Source: Alphaproteobacteria bacterium (GTDB taxonomy: Bacteria; Pseudomonadota; Alphaproteobacteria; JABAAW01). Taken from it: DNA of 6,277 bases. The position numbers and the translations under genes were made by a program. The DNA lies in the NCBI GenBank assembly GCA_014238625.1, contig JABAAS010000070.1, positions 1-6,277 of the forward strand, given 5' to 3'. Positions 1 through 5,769 of this stretch are shown here, piece after piece. Position 1 is the first letter of the stretch. Each line of letters opens with the position of its first letter. The notes under the pieces are model-generated. The model was given only the letters and a program-made list of their open reading frames with translations. It was not told the origin of the DNA and did no database searches.

Positions 1-703
1 GTCTGTTTGTGGAATGCGAATGCTTGTTGAGGGAGAGGCGAACGACTATGTTGGCAAGGGTTTGAGCGGAGCTGTTATAGTTATTCGTCCTCCTACGGGG
101 ACTAGGCGAGCGAGCGAGGCGAGTACTATTGTTGGGAACACGGTTTTGTATGGGGCTACTGCTGGGAAGTTATTTGTTGCGGGGAGGGCGGGGGAGCGTT
201 TTGCGGTGCGCAATTCTGGAGCTATTGCGGTTGTTGAGGGTTGTGGTTCGAATGGCTGCGAGTATATGACTGGCGGCGAGGTTTTAGTTTTGGGTAGCGC
301 GGGGGTGAATTTTGCGGCGGGTATGACTGGCGGCATAGCTTATGTCTATGACACCTCTTTGGACACCTCTTTGGACACCTCTTTGGATACCTCTCTGGAC
401 AGCTCTTTGGATGATTCTTCGGTAAGCTCGTCGAGTTTTCTGTGGCGTTACAACGATGTGCATGTTGAGGTTTTTCGCCTTCAGGGTTACTGGTTGTCTC
501 GTTGTCGCGAGCTACTGGCGATGCATGTCAAGGAGACTCATTCGATTTACGCCCGCACGCTTTTAGAGGATTGGGACAATACGCACAAGCGCATATGGCA
601 GGTTGTGCCTAAGGAGACGCTTGGACGACTAGAGCATCCGATCGAGGCACGCAGCAAAGTATCGCATCCGACTAGCCCGTTGCTACCCGATGCTGCGGAG
701 TAG
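1..703 (+). CDS. gltB: Glutamate synthase large subunit, C-terminal part (5' end outside window)
   Basis: Glutamate synthase large subunit makes glutamate from glutamine and 2-oxoglutarate with the small subunit GltD. The reading frame is open from the first base (codons in phase with position 2), so only about 233 C-terminal residues are seen; the ATG at 14 is internal. The visible part is the glycine-rich right-handed beta-helix (GXGXG) domain: EGEANDYVGKGLSG near its start, then GNTVLYGATAGKLF, then the AVRNSGAIAVVEG and CEYMTGG segments and GMTGGIAYVYD. A short alpha-helical tail follows (CRELLAMHVKETHSIYARTLLEDW, given here as separate conserved positions H, Y/A and LL.DW rather than a motif) and a TAG stop at 701-703. 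Between the beta-helix and the tail sits a Ser/Asp-rich insert made by a 12-bp tandem repeat. No gltD follows; the next gene, fliE, is convergent. Family assignment is secure. Confidence 0.95.
   Translation, partial: SVCGMRMLVEGEANDYVGKGLSGAVIVIRPPTGTRRASEASTIVGNTVLYGATAGKLFVAGRAGERFAVRNSGAIAVVEGCGSNGCEYMTGGEVLVLGSAGVNFAAGMTGGIAYVYDTSLDTSLDTSLDTSLDSSLDDSSVSSSSFLWRYNDVHVEVFRLQGYWLSRCRELLAMHVKETHSIYARTLLEDWDNTHKRIWQVVPKETLGRLEHPIEARSKVSHPTSPLLPDAAE
350..421 (+). repeat. 12-bp in-frame tandem repeat in gltB encoding DTSL units
   Basis: Units of gacacctctttg run in frame with gltB. Copies at 350-361, 362-373 and 374-385 are identical. The copy at 386-397 (gatacctctctg) and the one at 398-409 (gacagctctttg) have two changes each, and 410-421 is a decayed sixth unit. 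They encode DTSL four times, then DSSL and DDSS, followed by a serine run. The tract lies just after the last beta-helix strand (GGIAYVYD) and before the C-terminal helices. Perfect identity on the upstream side and decay downstream suggest recent slippage duplication. The 12-bp unit keeps the frame. Confidence 0.95.
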
Positions 704-735
704 CTTGCGACTTAGTTAGTATAATTTTGACTAAC

Positions 736-771
736 AGCTATTTAGTTAGCTATTTAGTTAGCTATTTACTT
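736..771. repeat. 12-bp tandem repeat in the gltB/fliE convergent spacer
   Basis: Two exact copies of agctatttagtt (736-747, 748-759) are followed by agctatttactt (760-771). The neighbouring bases form a possible hairpin: GTTAGT at 715-720 with ACTAAC at 730-735, loop of 9. The repeats also contain GTTAG and so offer alternative pairings with CTAAC at 731-735. There is no U-tract on either strand, so a terminator role for gltB or fliE is only possible. It sits in the short non-coding gap between two convergent genes. Confidence 0.85.
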
Positions 772-781
772 GCCGAGCTAA

Positions 782-1141
782 TTATATGGGCAGTCGGCTA
801 ATTTCCTGATATGCGCTGAGCACTCTATCGCGCACTGCGACGATAGTATTGAGGGTTGCTTCTGCTTCGGTTATAGCAGTGACGAGTTCGGTTTGATCTA
901 TTTCGCCGCGCAGAGCTTGCAAGCCGGCTGTTTCTGCTTTTTGTTGAGCATTTACTCCGTTGTTGAAAACTTGGGCTATTGTGTTAGCGAAGCTACTTTC
1001 TGGCAGCGCGCCAGTGGCGGCTGTTTCTTGTAGGTTAGTGAGCAAGTGCGCTTTGTCGCCGAGATTTACGGCTTGTGCTTGGAGAGCTTCGTTGTAAGCG
1101 GCTTTTGCGTCGATGATAGTAGGTGTTGTCAAAGAAGGCAT
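782..1141 (-). CDS. fliE: Flagellar hook-basal body complex protein FliE
   Basis: FliE is a small exported protein that joins the MS ring (FliF) to the proximal rod and is needed for rod assembly and for export of later components. The 119-residue product has the family's normal length and its signature C-terminus: a helical stretch with AEATLNTIVAVRDRVLSAYQ and the terminal EISRLPI, matching the usual AYQEI.RMPI ending. The N-terminal part is polar and Ala/Gln-rich, as usual for FliE. Start: ATG at 1141-1139, with purine-rich AAGAGAG about 9 nt upstream on the minus strand. It is the last gene of the leftward flgB-flgC-fliE group and is convergent with gltB. Its 124-bp separation from flgC and a TATAAT in that gap allow for extra transcription from its own promoter. 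Confidence 0.95.
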   Translation of the reverse strand: MPSLTTPTIIDAKAAYNEALQAQAVNLGDKAHLLTNLQETAATGALPESSFANTIAQVFNNGVNAQQKAETAGLQALRGEIDQTELVTAITEAEATLNTIVAVRDRVLSAYQEISRLPI

Positions 1142-1159
1142 GATGTTTTTCTCTCTTAG

Positions 1160-1187
1160 TTTTTTCTGGGTTTTTTTTGAGTTTTTT
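1160..1187 (-). other. Phased A-tracts in the fliE leader
   Basis: On the minus strand, runs of A6, A8 and A6 (plus-strand T runs at 1160-1165, 1171-1178, 1182-1187) are centred about 12 and 10 bp apart, close to one helical turn. Such spacing gives intrinsic DNA curvature. They lie just upstream of the fliE ribosome binding site and, if the TATAAT at 1197-1202 is used, within the transcribed leader. An unstructured A-rich leader could also help ribosome loading. Either role is inference. Confidence 0.5.
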
Positions 1188-1196
1188 CTGTGGTTT

Positions 1197-1226
1197 ATTA
1201 TACGCGAGTTTCTGAGGCTATGCGAA
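1197..1226 (-). promoter_or_regulatory. Possible sigma-70-type promoter before fliE
   Basis: On the minus strand a perfect TATAAT (1202 down to 1197) is preceded, after 18 bp, by TTCGCA (1226-1221), which matches the -35 consensus at 4 of 6 bases. It lies in the non-coding gap between flgC and fliE and points toward fliE. Transcription would start near 1190, giving a leader of roughly 50 nt. The -35 is poor and a chance TATAAT in AT-rich DNA cannot be excluded. Confidence 0.4.
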
Positions 1227-1265
1227 GGTTTGATTTTAGTTTGCGTTACTATTGCGATTTGCGAT

Positions 1266-1676
1266 TTATCGTAGCAGTTCGTTTGTGCGCGCCTGCATTT
1301 GTTTTGTCAGTCGAAAGACATTGAGTTGAGCTTGGTATGATCGGTTAGCTTGTCGCATATCTGCGACTTCGATGAGTCCACGCACATTAGAGTATTTGAC
1401 ATAACCGTTATCATCTGCGCCTGGATGGCTAGGCTCGTATTGCAGCTTGAAAGGAGATTGGTCTTGCTCGATTCGATCGACTTGTACGATCTCTACTCCG
1501 AGTTTACGGTCGAGCACATTTTTAAAATGTATAGTTTTTCTACGATATGGGTCTTGGCTAGGGTCTATGGATGCGTTGTCTTGGTTAGCCAAGTTTTCCG
1601 AGATTACCCGCAAGCGCAGGGCTTGAGCGCGCATGCCTGCTGCGGAGGCGCTGAGAGATGCGGCGAGCGGGTCCAT
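1266..1676 (-). CDS. flgC: Flagellar basal-body rod protein FlgC
   Basis: FlgC is a structural protein of the proximal rod, exported by the flagellar type III apparatus and assembled with FlgB, FlgF and FliE. The 136-residue product has the two conserved ends of axial proteins. The N-terminal helix has an ISENLANQDN segment (the family's ENLAN signature) followed by DPYRRKTI. The C-terminal helix has EVADMRQANRSYQAQLNVF, ending in TNELLR. In the middle, PSHPGADDNGYVKYSNV matches the FlgC hallmark PxHPxADxxGYVxxPNV, with S in place of the usual P. Start: ATG 1676-1674, which overlaps the flgB stop by one base (TAATG). AAGG lies a few bases upstream, inside flgB, so the two are translationally coupled. 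Confidence 0.96.
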   Translation of the reverse strand: MDPLAASLSASAAGMRAQALRLRVISENLANQDNASIDPSQDPYRRKTIHFKNVLDRKLGVEIVQVDRIEQDQSPFKLQYEPSHPGADDNGYVKYSNVRGLIEVADMRQANRSYQAQLNVFRLTKQMQARTNELLR

Positions 1677-2086
1677 TATCTACCTTGTCCTCTGCCGGTT
1701 GCGGTATTTATGAACGAGAAGTATTTTCTGTATAGATTAACGGCACGCTCGTGTTCTGCTGAGTTTTGGTTAATTTTGACGAGATTTTCTTCAAGGTTGA
1801 CTGTATTTCTAGAGATAGTCCTTTCGTCAGTTTTACTCAGCTTTACGATTGGCGCGTTAGTTTGGAATGCGGTTGATTTGAAATGGCTACTATGCGTACG
1901 CAGCAGATCGTTGTTAAAGGCTGTACGAGTTATTGCTTTTGGGAATCGTATTTTTGTGAGGTCTCTGGCTTTATATTCTGGCGTATCGACATTAGCGATA
2001 TTTTGCGAGAGCACGCGATTTCTGCGCGCGGTATAATGCAACGAGCGCGCGAGTGACTTTATCATTGTTAGGTCTGAGTAAGACAT
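1676..2086 (-). CDS. flgB: Flagellar basal-body rod protein FlgB
   Basis: FlgB is the first-assembled proximal rod protein and contacts FliE. From the ATG at 2086-2084 the product has 136 residues, the usual FlgB size, beginning MSYSDLTMIKSLARSLHYTA. It carries the rod-protein N-terminal signature RNRVLSQNIANVDTPEYKARDL (N..NIAN.DTP.YKARDL) near residues 23-44, and a C-terminal helix with AVNLYRKYFSFINTATGRG. A longer open frame reaches 2161, but it would run through the sigma-54 promoter at 2145-2160 and adds 25 residues unlike any FlgB. The next in-frame ATG (2107) would add 7 residues. GGCGGAA just before the ATG at 2086 is a modest ribosome binding site. flgB is first in the flgB-flgC-fliE group and divergent from the methyltransferase gene. 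Confidence 0.93.
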   Translation of the reverse strand: MSYSDLTMIKSLARSLHYTARRNRVLSQNIANVDTPEYKARDLTKIRFPKAITRTAFNNDLLRTHSSHFKSTAFQTNAPIVKLSKTDERTISRNTVNLEENLVKINQNSAEHERAVNLYRKYFSFINTATGRGQGR

Positions 2087-2144
2087 TTTTCCGCCGCTTT
2101 TCAGCATCCTTCTCGTTTGTCTATTGTTGCCTATTGCTTTACAG

Positions 2145-2160
2145 AGCAAGAGTTGTGCCA
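2145..2160 (-). promoter_or_regulatory. Sigma-54 (RpoN) -24/-12 promoter of flgB
   Basis: The minus strand reads TGGCAC-AACTC-TTGCT from 2160 down to 2145, preceded by T. The invariant GG and GC are separated by exactly 10 bases, as sigma-54 promoters require, and both TGGCAC and TTGCW match consensus; the base after CAC is A rather than the common G. Transcription would start about 12 bases past the GC, near 2135, leaving a leader of close to 50 nt before flgB. Control of rod genes by RpoN with a FlbD/FlrC-type activator is established in several bacteria including Caulobacter. Use here is inferred from sequence and position. Confidence 0.85.
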
Positions 2161-2163
2161 ATG

Positions 2164-2244
2164 TTGCGGTTGCAAAGGATTAAAAGAAGTGATTCAATGG
2201 GAGTATCCAGATTTATTTATTTGCTATGATTATTGGTTGCGCAA
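2164..2244 (-). promoter_or_regulatory. Two TTGC/GCAA dyads upstream of the flgB promoter (possible activator sites)
   Basis: TTGCGGTTGCAA at 2164-2175 has TTGC/GCAA arms separated by 4 bases, and TTGCGCAA at 2237-2244 is a perfect 8-bp palindrome. Both share GGTTGC on the plus strand. The far one lies about 80 bp upstream of the -24 element, a normal place for a sigma-54 enhancer; the near one abuts the promoter. They also fall on the methyltransferase side of the divergent region. No specific activator consensus was matched, and short dyads arise by chance. Confidence 0.25.
2222..2230 (+). promoter_or_regulatory. Extended -10 promoter candidate for the methyltransferase gene
   Basis: TGCTATGAT is an extended -10 element (TGn followed by TATGAT, 5 of 6 to TATAAT). 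No convincing -35 lies 16-18 bp upstream, which the extended -10 can compensate for. It would start transcription near 2237, about 23 nt before the ATG at 2260. A weaker alternative is TTGCAA (2170-2175), 17 bp, TTCAAT (2193-2198). Either one is divergent from the flgB sigma-54 promoter within about 80 bp. Confidence 0.5.
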
Positions 2245-2250
2245 GAGGAG
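2244..2250 (+). promoter_or_regulatory. Ribosome binding site that fixes the methyltransferase start
   Basis: AGAGGAG stands 9 nt before the ATG at 2260. This favours that ATG over the in-frame TTG at 2233, which lies upstream of the Shine-Dalgarno and would translate through it. Confidence 0.85.
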
Positions 2251-2259
2251 ATTCGATTT

Positions 2260-3438
2260 ATGTCTATGGAGAATATTGAGGAAGTAGGCTCTTTTTGGAC
2301 GTCGCAGCAAAGACAAGGGCACCCATTGCACGAGATTAGCTATCGCGCCTGCTTTAAACCGCAGTTGCCTAGCTTTTTCATAGACCGCTATAGCGAGCGG
2401 GGCGATAGGATTTTGGATCCGTTTATGGGCAGAGGAACGACTGCACTACAAGCGTATCTTATGGGTCGCAAGGTAGCGGCGAGCGACACGAACCCACTAT
2501 GCGAGCAACTTCTGCGTCCGCGCCTTTCACCGCCGCCGATAGACTTGCTGACGCTTACAGGCATCCGCGAGCGTTTATCTGGCATGCTTGCTTTGAGGAG
2601 TGAGCCAGCTAGTAGATTTTTTGGCGCAAGCAAGACGATAGGCAATAGCGATGCTTGCCTCAAAGTATTTTTTCACCCGCGCGTCCTTGCGCAGCTTATT
2701 TCGATGAAGGAGTGGTTTGCCAGACGCAAGCAGGAAGGTTGCTACGACAGGCTCGATGATTGGATTCGCATGGTTTCTCTGAACCGCTTGAGTGGTCACT
2801 CGCCTGGTTTTTTTTCAGTGCGCACGATGCCGCCGAACCAAGCTGTATCGCTAGCGTCCCAACGCAAGATAAACTCGAGGCTTGGACAAACTCCGCCACT
2901 ACGCAATCTTGCCGAGTTGATCTACAAGAAATCGAAGAGCTTGCTCAGAGGTGGCATAGCCGAGCGGCAAAGTGCGAGCGATTCGATAAGGCTAGCTACC
3001 TGCCGCTCGCACGAGCTATCCTACTTAAGCGATGGCAGCGTAGATTTGGTTATAACCTCACCGCCATTTTTGAACATGGTCGACTACGCGCAAGACAATT
3101 GGCTACGCTTATGGTTTTTAGGGGTGCGAGAGGATTCGGTCGAGTTTTCTGTTAGTTCCTCGCTTGAGGCTTGGCGAGATTTTGTCCGCAAGACTTTTAT
3201 CGAACTAGCTCGCGTTGTGCGCAGGGGCGGACGAGTTGCCTTTGAAGTAGGGGAGGTACGCAAGGGCAAGGTTTTACTAGAACAAGAGGTAATAAAATCT
3301 TTAGCGGGCTTGCCGTTCAAGCTAGAGAAAATTTTTATCAACCGTCAAGACTTCACGAAGACCTCGAACTGCTGGGGAGTGGCAAACAACAAGTCTGGCA
3401 CGAACAGCAACCGCATCGCTGTTCTTAAAAAGATTTAG
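2260..3438 (+). CDS. Site-specific DNA amino-methyltransferase (N4-cytosine or N6-adenine), apparently solitary
   Basis: A 392-residue DNA methyltransferase using S-adenosylmethionine. Visible motifs: a motif X-like stretch HEISYRACFKPQLPSFFID (24-42); motif I LDPFMGRGTT (52-61), the SAM-binding loop; motif II acidic region AASDTNP (73-79); a middle region of about 185 residues with SGHSPGFF (178-185), MPPNQAVS and SQRKIN; motif IV TSPPF (266-270), the catalytic tetrad SPPF; then RRGGRVAFEVG (321-331) and a C-terminal WGVANNKSGTNSNRIAV segment. The order X-I-II, long central region, IV is that of the alpha class, the centre being the likely target-recognition part. SPPF occurs in N4-cytosine enzymes such as M.PvuII, but the modified base cannot be fixed from this. 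No restriction gene lies beside it, so it may be a regulatory or orphan enzyme, though a partner elsewhere is possible. The reading frame is intact. Confidence 0.88.
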   Translation: MSMENIEEVGSFWTSQQRQGHPLHEISYRACFKPQLPSFFIDRYSERGDRILDPFMGRGTTALQAYLMGRKVAASDTNPLCEQLLRPRLSPPPIDLLTLTGIRERLSGMLALRSEPASRFFGASKTIGNSDACLKVFFHPRVLAQLISMKEWFARRKQEGCYDRLDDWIRMVSLNRLSGHSPGFFSVRTMPPNQAVSLASQRKINSRLGQTPPLRNLAELIYKKSKSLLRGGIAERQSASDSIRLATCRSHELSYLSDGSVDLVITSPPFLNMVDYAQDNWLRLWFLGVREDSVEFSVSSSLEAWRDFVRKTFIELARVVRRGGRVAFEVGEVRKGKVLLEQEVIKSLAGLPFKLEKIFINRQDFTKTSNCWGVANNKSGTNSNRIAVLKKI

Positions 3439-3520
3439 AACGAACAATTAAAATAAATATGGATATTTTTCTTAAAGATATAATTTTTGAAATTCGTTAG
3501 ATTGTTAATGTTGCTAATTT
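3439..3520. other. AT-rich spacer between convergent methyltransferase and potC genes
   Basis: This 82-bp stretch separates two convergent stop codons. It is very AT-rich. The only pairing seen is AACGAA (3439-3444) with TTCGTT (3493-3498), with a 48-base loop, which is not a good intrinsic terminator. Nothing else is recognised here. Confidence 0.6.
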
Positions 3521-4375
3521 TTATGAATGTTTTATGCCGCGCAGTTTTTCGCCGCGCCTGCGCAACAACTCTAGCGATACGAGCAAGGCGATAGATATTA
3601 CTATCAAGCATGTTGCGACCGCGAGGATTGTCGGGCTTATATTTTCTCGTAGCCCCGAGAACATTTTCCAAGGTATTGTGCGTTGCCTGAAGGATCCTAC
3701 GAACAGGACGACGACGACCTCGTCGAAGGATGTTATGAAAGCGAACAAGCCGCCCGAGACCACGCCTGGCAGTATCATTGGCAATGTTACGCGGAAGAAT
3801 GCGAGGGTTGGATTTGCGCCGAGACTTGCGGCGGCGCGCAACAAAGTAGTATCGAATCCCACCAATGTAGCTGTTACGGTAATCACGACGAAAGGAGTGC
3901 CAAGCGCTGCGTGGGATAGGATGACTCCGATATGAGTGCCTTGTAAGCCGAGCCTTGAATAGAAGAAGAACATGCCGACGGCGGAGATGATTAGCGGTAC
4001 GATCATGGGTGATATGAGCAAGCCCATTATTAGCGAGCGAGCTGGCATTTCCTTGCGTGACAATCCCAGAGCGGCAAGAGTTCCTAAAGTGACTGCGACG
4101 AATGTTGACGCCAATGCGATTAGGACCGAGTTTTTTACAGCCCCTTGCCAATTAGGATCTGTGAAGAATTCTCTGTACCATTGAGTTGAATAGCCCGATG
4201 CCTTGAAGGCGAGCATTTCTGGAGTGAATGTAAAGTATGGCAGAGCGTTGAAGGATAATGGAACGATTACGAATATGGGGAAGATAAGGAAGAACAGCAC
4301 GAGCGCACAAATGACTCTGAACGCGAGGTACCAAGTGCGTTCTAGCGGTGACAAGTATGGAGGGAAGAAAGCCAT
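3521..4375 (-). CDS. potC: Polyamine-type ABC transporter permease, PotC family
   Basis: One of the two inner-membrane permeases of a PotABCD-type importer, which brings spermidine, putrescine or a related substrate through the inner membrane using a cytoplasmic ATPase. The 284 residues match the family's length and layout: TM1 about 18-41, TM2 80-104, TM3 113-137, TM4 147-170, TM5 203-225, TM6 247-270. The EAA loop that docks on the ATPase lies at about 180-205, with RAAASLGANPTLAFFRVTLP (conserved G at 186, then the LP). ISPMIVPLI in TM3 and SFDEVVVVLF near TM5 are also typical of PotC. Start: ATG 4375-4373. It follows potB by 28 bp on the same strand, so co-transcription is expected. The ribosome binding site is weak. 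The transported substrate cannot be settled from the permease. Confidence 0.93.
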   Translation of the reverse strand: MAFFPPYLSPLERTWYLAFRVICALVLFFLIFPIFVIVPLSFNALPYFTFTPEMLAFKASGYSTQWYREFFTDPNWQGAVKNSVLIALASTFVAVTLGTLAALGLSRKEMPARSLIMGLLISPMIVPLIISAVGMFFFYSRLGLQGTHIGVILSHAALGTPFVVITVTATLVGFDTTLLRAAASLGANPTLAFFRVTLPMILPGVVSGGLFAFITSFDEVVVVLFVGSFRQRTIPWKMFSGLRENISPTILAVATCLIVISIALLVSLELLRRRGEKLRGIKHS

Positions 4376-4403
4376 AGTATCTATTCTATCTTTACCTTAA
4401 TCA

Positions 4404-5675
4404 TCAGCCTAACTTTATATTATCTATCCCTACGAATTTATCGTAGAGCCAGTATATGGTTATCACGAGCAGTAGCAGAGCTACCCCTAATGCGGCTGCG
4501 AGTCCCCAGTTCAGCGATGATGATATATGGTATGCGATTCGGTTGCTTATGAAGACGCCGGTTCTTCCGCCGACGAGCTCTGGAGTTATGTAGTATCCGA
4601 TTGCGAGCACGAAGACCATTATTGCGCCGGCGCCGATTCCCGGTATTGTATTTGGGAAGTATACTTTCCAGAATGCCGAGATTGGATGAGCGCCTAGGGA
4701 TATTGCGGCGCGCATGTAAGAAGGAGAGATAGTTTTCATCACGCTATATAATGGCAAGACCATAAAGGGTAGCAATATATGCGTCATTGCGATCACGGTA
4801 CCTACGGTATTATGTATCATCCGCAAGCGATTTTCTTCGCTGATGAGCCCCAATGTCACGAGTATATCGTTGACGACTCCCTGCTGTTGCAACAACACGA
4901 TCCAAGATGTAGTTCGCACGAGCAAGGAAGTCCAGAAAGGTAGCAACACCATGACTAGCAACAGATTTCCCTGGCGAGCTGGGAGTTTTGCTATCAACAA
5001 AGCGATGGGGAATCCTAGCAACAAGGTCATCAATGTTATCCACAGACTAATCAAGATGGTTCTTCCGAACAGACGTACATATATGCGCTCTTCTTTTGGC
5101 AATAGCTCGACCTTGTTAGTTTTGAGGTCTCGTTTCATATCGAGAGCCGACAGGTAATAATCTGCCAAGATCGAGTTAGAGAATCGCCTTATGACTCTCC
5201 AGAGTTCGATATTGCTCCATCGTTGATCGAATTCGATCAGAGTTTCTTTGTAAGAAGTTTTTTCGGCTTTTTCTAACAAGCTTTCCATTTTTCTGCCGCT
5301 TGTACGGAATAGGCTAGAGACTCCGGACAGCTCATAATTGAGTCTTTGCCCGAGTTGAGTTGCCCGCCTCAGTTTTTGCGCTGTTACCAAATCTTTAGCG
5401 ATTGCTTTGAAAGCCTTTTCGCTTGGCAGCAGCTCAGAAGAAGCATCCCAGCTGTTGAGCGCTACTATTGTTAGAGGTAGATTTTCTACGATCAGTCGAT
5501 TTTCAGCGGACCTTCTGAGCATATCCATTATGGGGAGAAAGAATCCGACGGCTATGAATAGCAACAAGGGAACGACTAACAAGAAAGCTTTTCGCTTTTG
5601 CACAGCCTTATTTTTTCGCAAAGCCTTTTTGAGCTCTATCCCGTCGGCAGTCAGTATTATATTTGCGGCAGTCAT
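4404..5675 (-). CDS. potB: Polyamine-type ABC transporter permease, PotB family, with large periplasmic insert
   Basis: The partner permease of PotC in the importer. The 423 residues exceed the roughly 280-310 of E. coli PotB because a polar region of about 150 residues (about 51-200) lies between TM1 (about 30-50, FLLVVPLLLFIAVGFFLP) and the rest. By topology it is periplasmic; it is rich in Lys, Glu and Leu and probably helical. Such inserts are familiar in alphaproteobacterial permeases of this group. Then TM2 about 205-229, TM3 237-260, TM4 289-312, TM5 345-365, TM6 391-413. The EAA loop is at about 321-350 with RAAISLGAHPISAFWKVYFP. The cytoplasmic N-terminus TADGIELKKALRKNKAVQKR is also typical. 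Start: ATG 5675-5673. No clear Shine-Dalgarno precedes it, but no later Met before TM1 would keep the conserved N-terminus. Confidence 0.93.
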   Translation of the reverse strand: MTAANIILTADGIELKKALRKNKAVQKRKAFLLVVPLLLFIAVGFFLPIMDMLRRSAENRLIVENLPLTIVALNSWDASSELLPSEKAFKAIAKDLVTAQKLRRATQLGQRLNYELSGVSSLFRTSGRKMESLLEKAEKTSYKETLIEFDQRWSNIELWRVIRRFSNSILADYYLSALDMKRDLKTNKVELLPKEERIYVRLFGRTILISLWITLMTLLLGFPIALLIAKLPARQGNLLLVMVLLPFWTSLLVRTTSWIVLLQQQGVVNDILVTLGLISEENRLRMIHNTVGTVIAMTHILLPFMVLPLYSVMKTISPSYMRAAISLGAHPISAFWKVYFPNTIPGIGAGAIMVFVLAIGYYITPELVGGRTGVFISNRIAYHISSSLNWGLAAALGVALLLLVITIYWLYDKFVGIDNIKLG

Positions 5676-5702
5676 AATCGGCTATGTATGTGGAGGAACA
5701 GC

Positions 5703-5769
5703 TATTACGATTCTATATTTTACAAATCTATGATTATTACGAGTCTATATTTATTACGAGTCTATGTTT
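5703..5769 (-). repeat. Four degenerate direct repeats upstream of potB
   Basis: On the plus strand tattacgagtctatattt occurs at 5735-5752 and, with one change, at 5752-5769. A copy with one change (tattacgattctatattt) lies at 5703-5720, and a weaker one (tttacaaatctatgatta) at 5718-5735. Starts are 15, 17 and 17 bp apart. On the minus strand, toward potB, the core reads ATAGACTCGTAATA. The array ends 27 bp before the potB ATG. Spacing close to 1.5 helical turns and position suggest operator-like sites or slippage repeats; both are inference. Confidence 0.8.

Noticed and set aside
46..336. 96-codon open frame antisense to gltB
   Set aside because: Pro/Thr-rich shadow of the glycine-rich GltB domain, with no independent support.
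1350..2036. 228-codon open frame on the plus strand
   Set aside because: It lies opposite flgC and flgB, whose family signatures are unmistakable. The translation is Cys/Leu/Val-rich with no recognisable domain.
2087..2161. 25-residue N-terminal extension of flgB
   Set aside because: It would make the sigma-54 promoter coding sequence and gives residues not found in FlgB proteins. The shorter product has the family's normal length.
2233..2259. Upstream TTG start for the methyltransferase
   Set aside because: The Shine-Dalgarno AGAGGAG lies after this codon and is correctly placed for the ATG at 2260.
2760..3155. 131-codon plus-strand frame inside the methyltransferase gene
   Set aside because: The methyltransferase frame is intact and carries its motifs on both sides of this stretch, so the overlap is a shadow rather than a frameshifted piece.
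3439..3498. Possible bidirectional terminator between the methyltransferase and potC
   Set aside because: Only a 6-bp stem with a 48-base loop and no adjoining U-tract could be found.
4043..4056. Sigma-54-like TGGCAT..TTGC on the plus strand
   Set aside because: GG and GC are 9, not 10, bases apart, and the site is inside potC in antisense with no gene following it.
3435..4151. 238-codon open frame on the minus strand in another phase of potC
   Set aside because: Arg/Asn-rich translation with no family features, fully overlapping the clear PotC permease frame.
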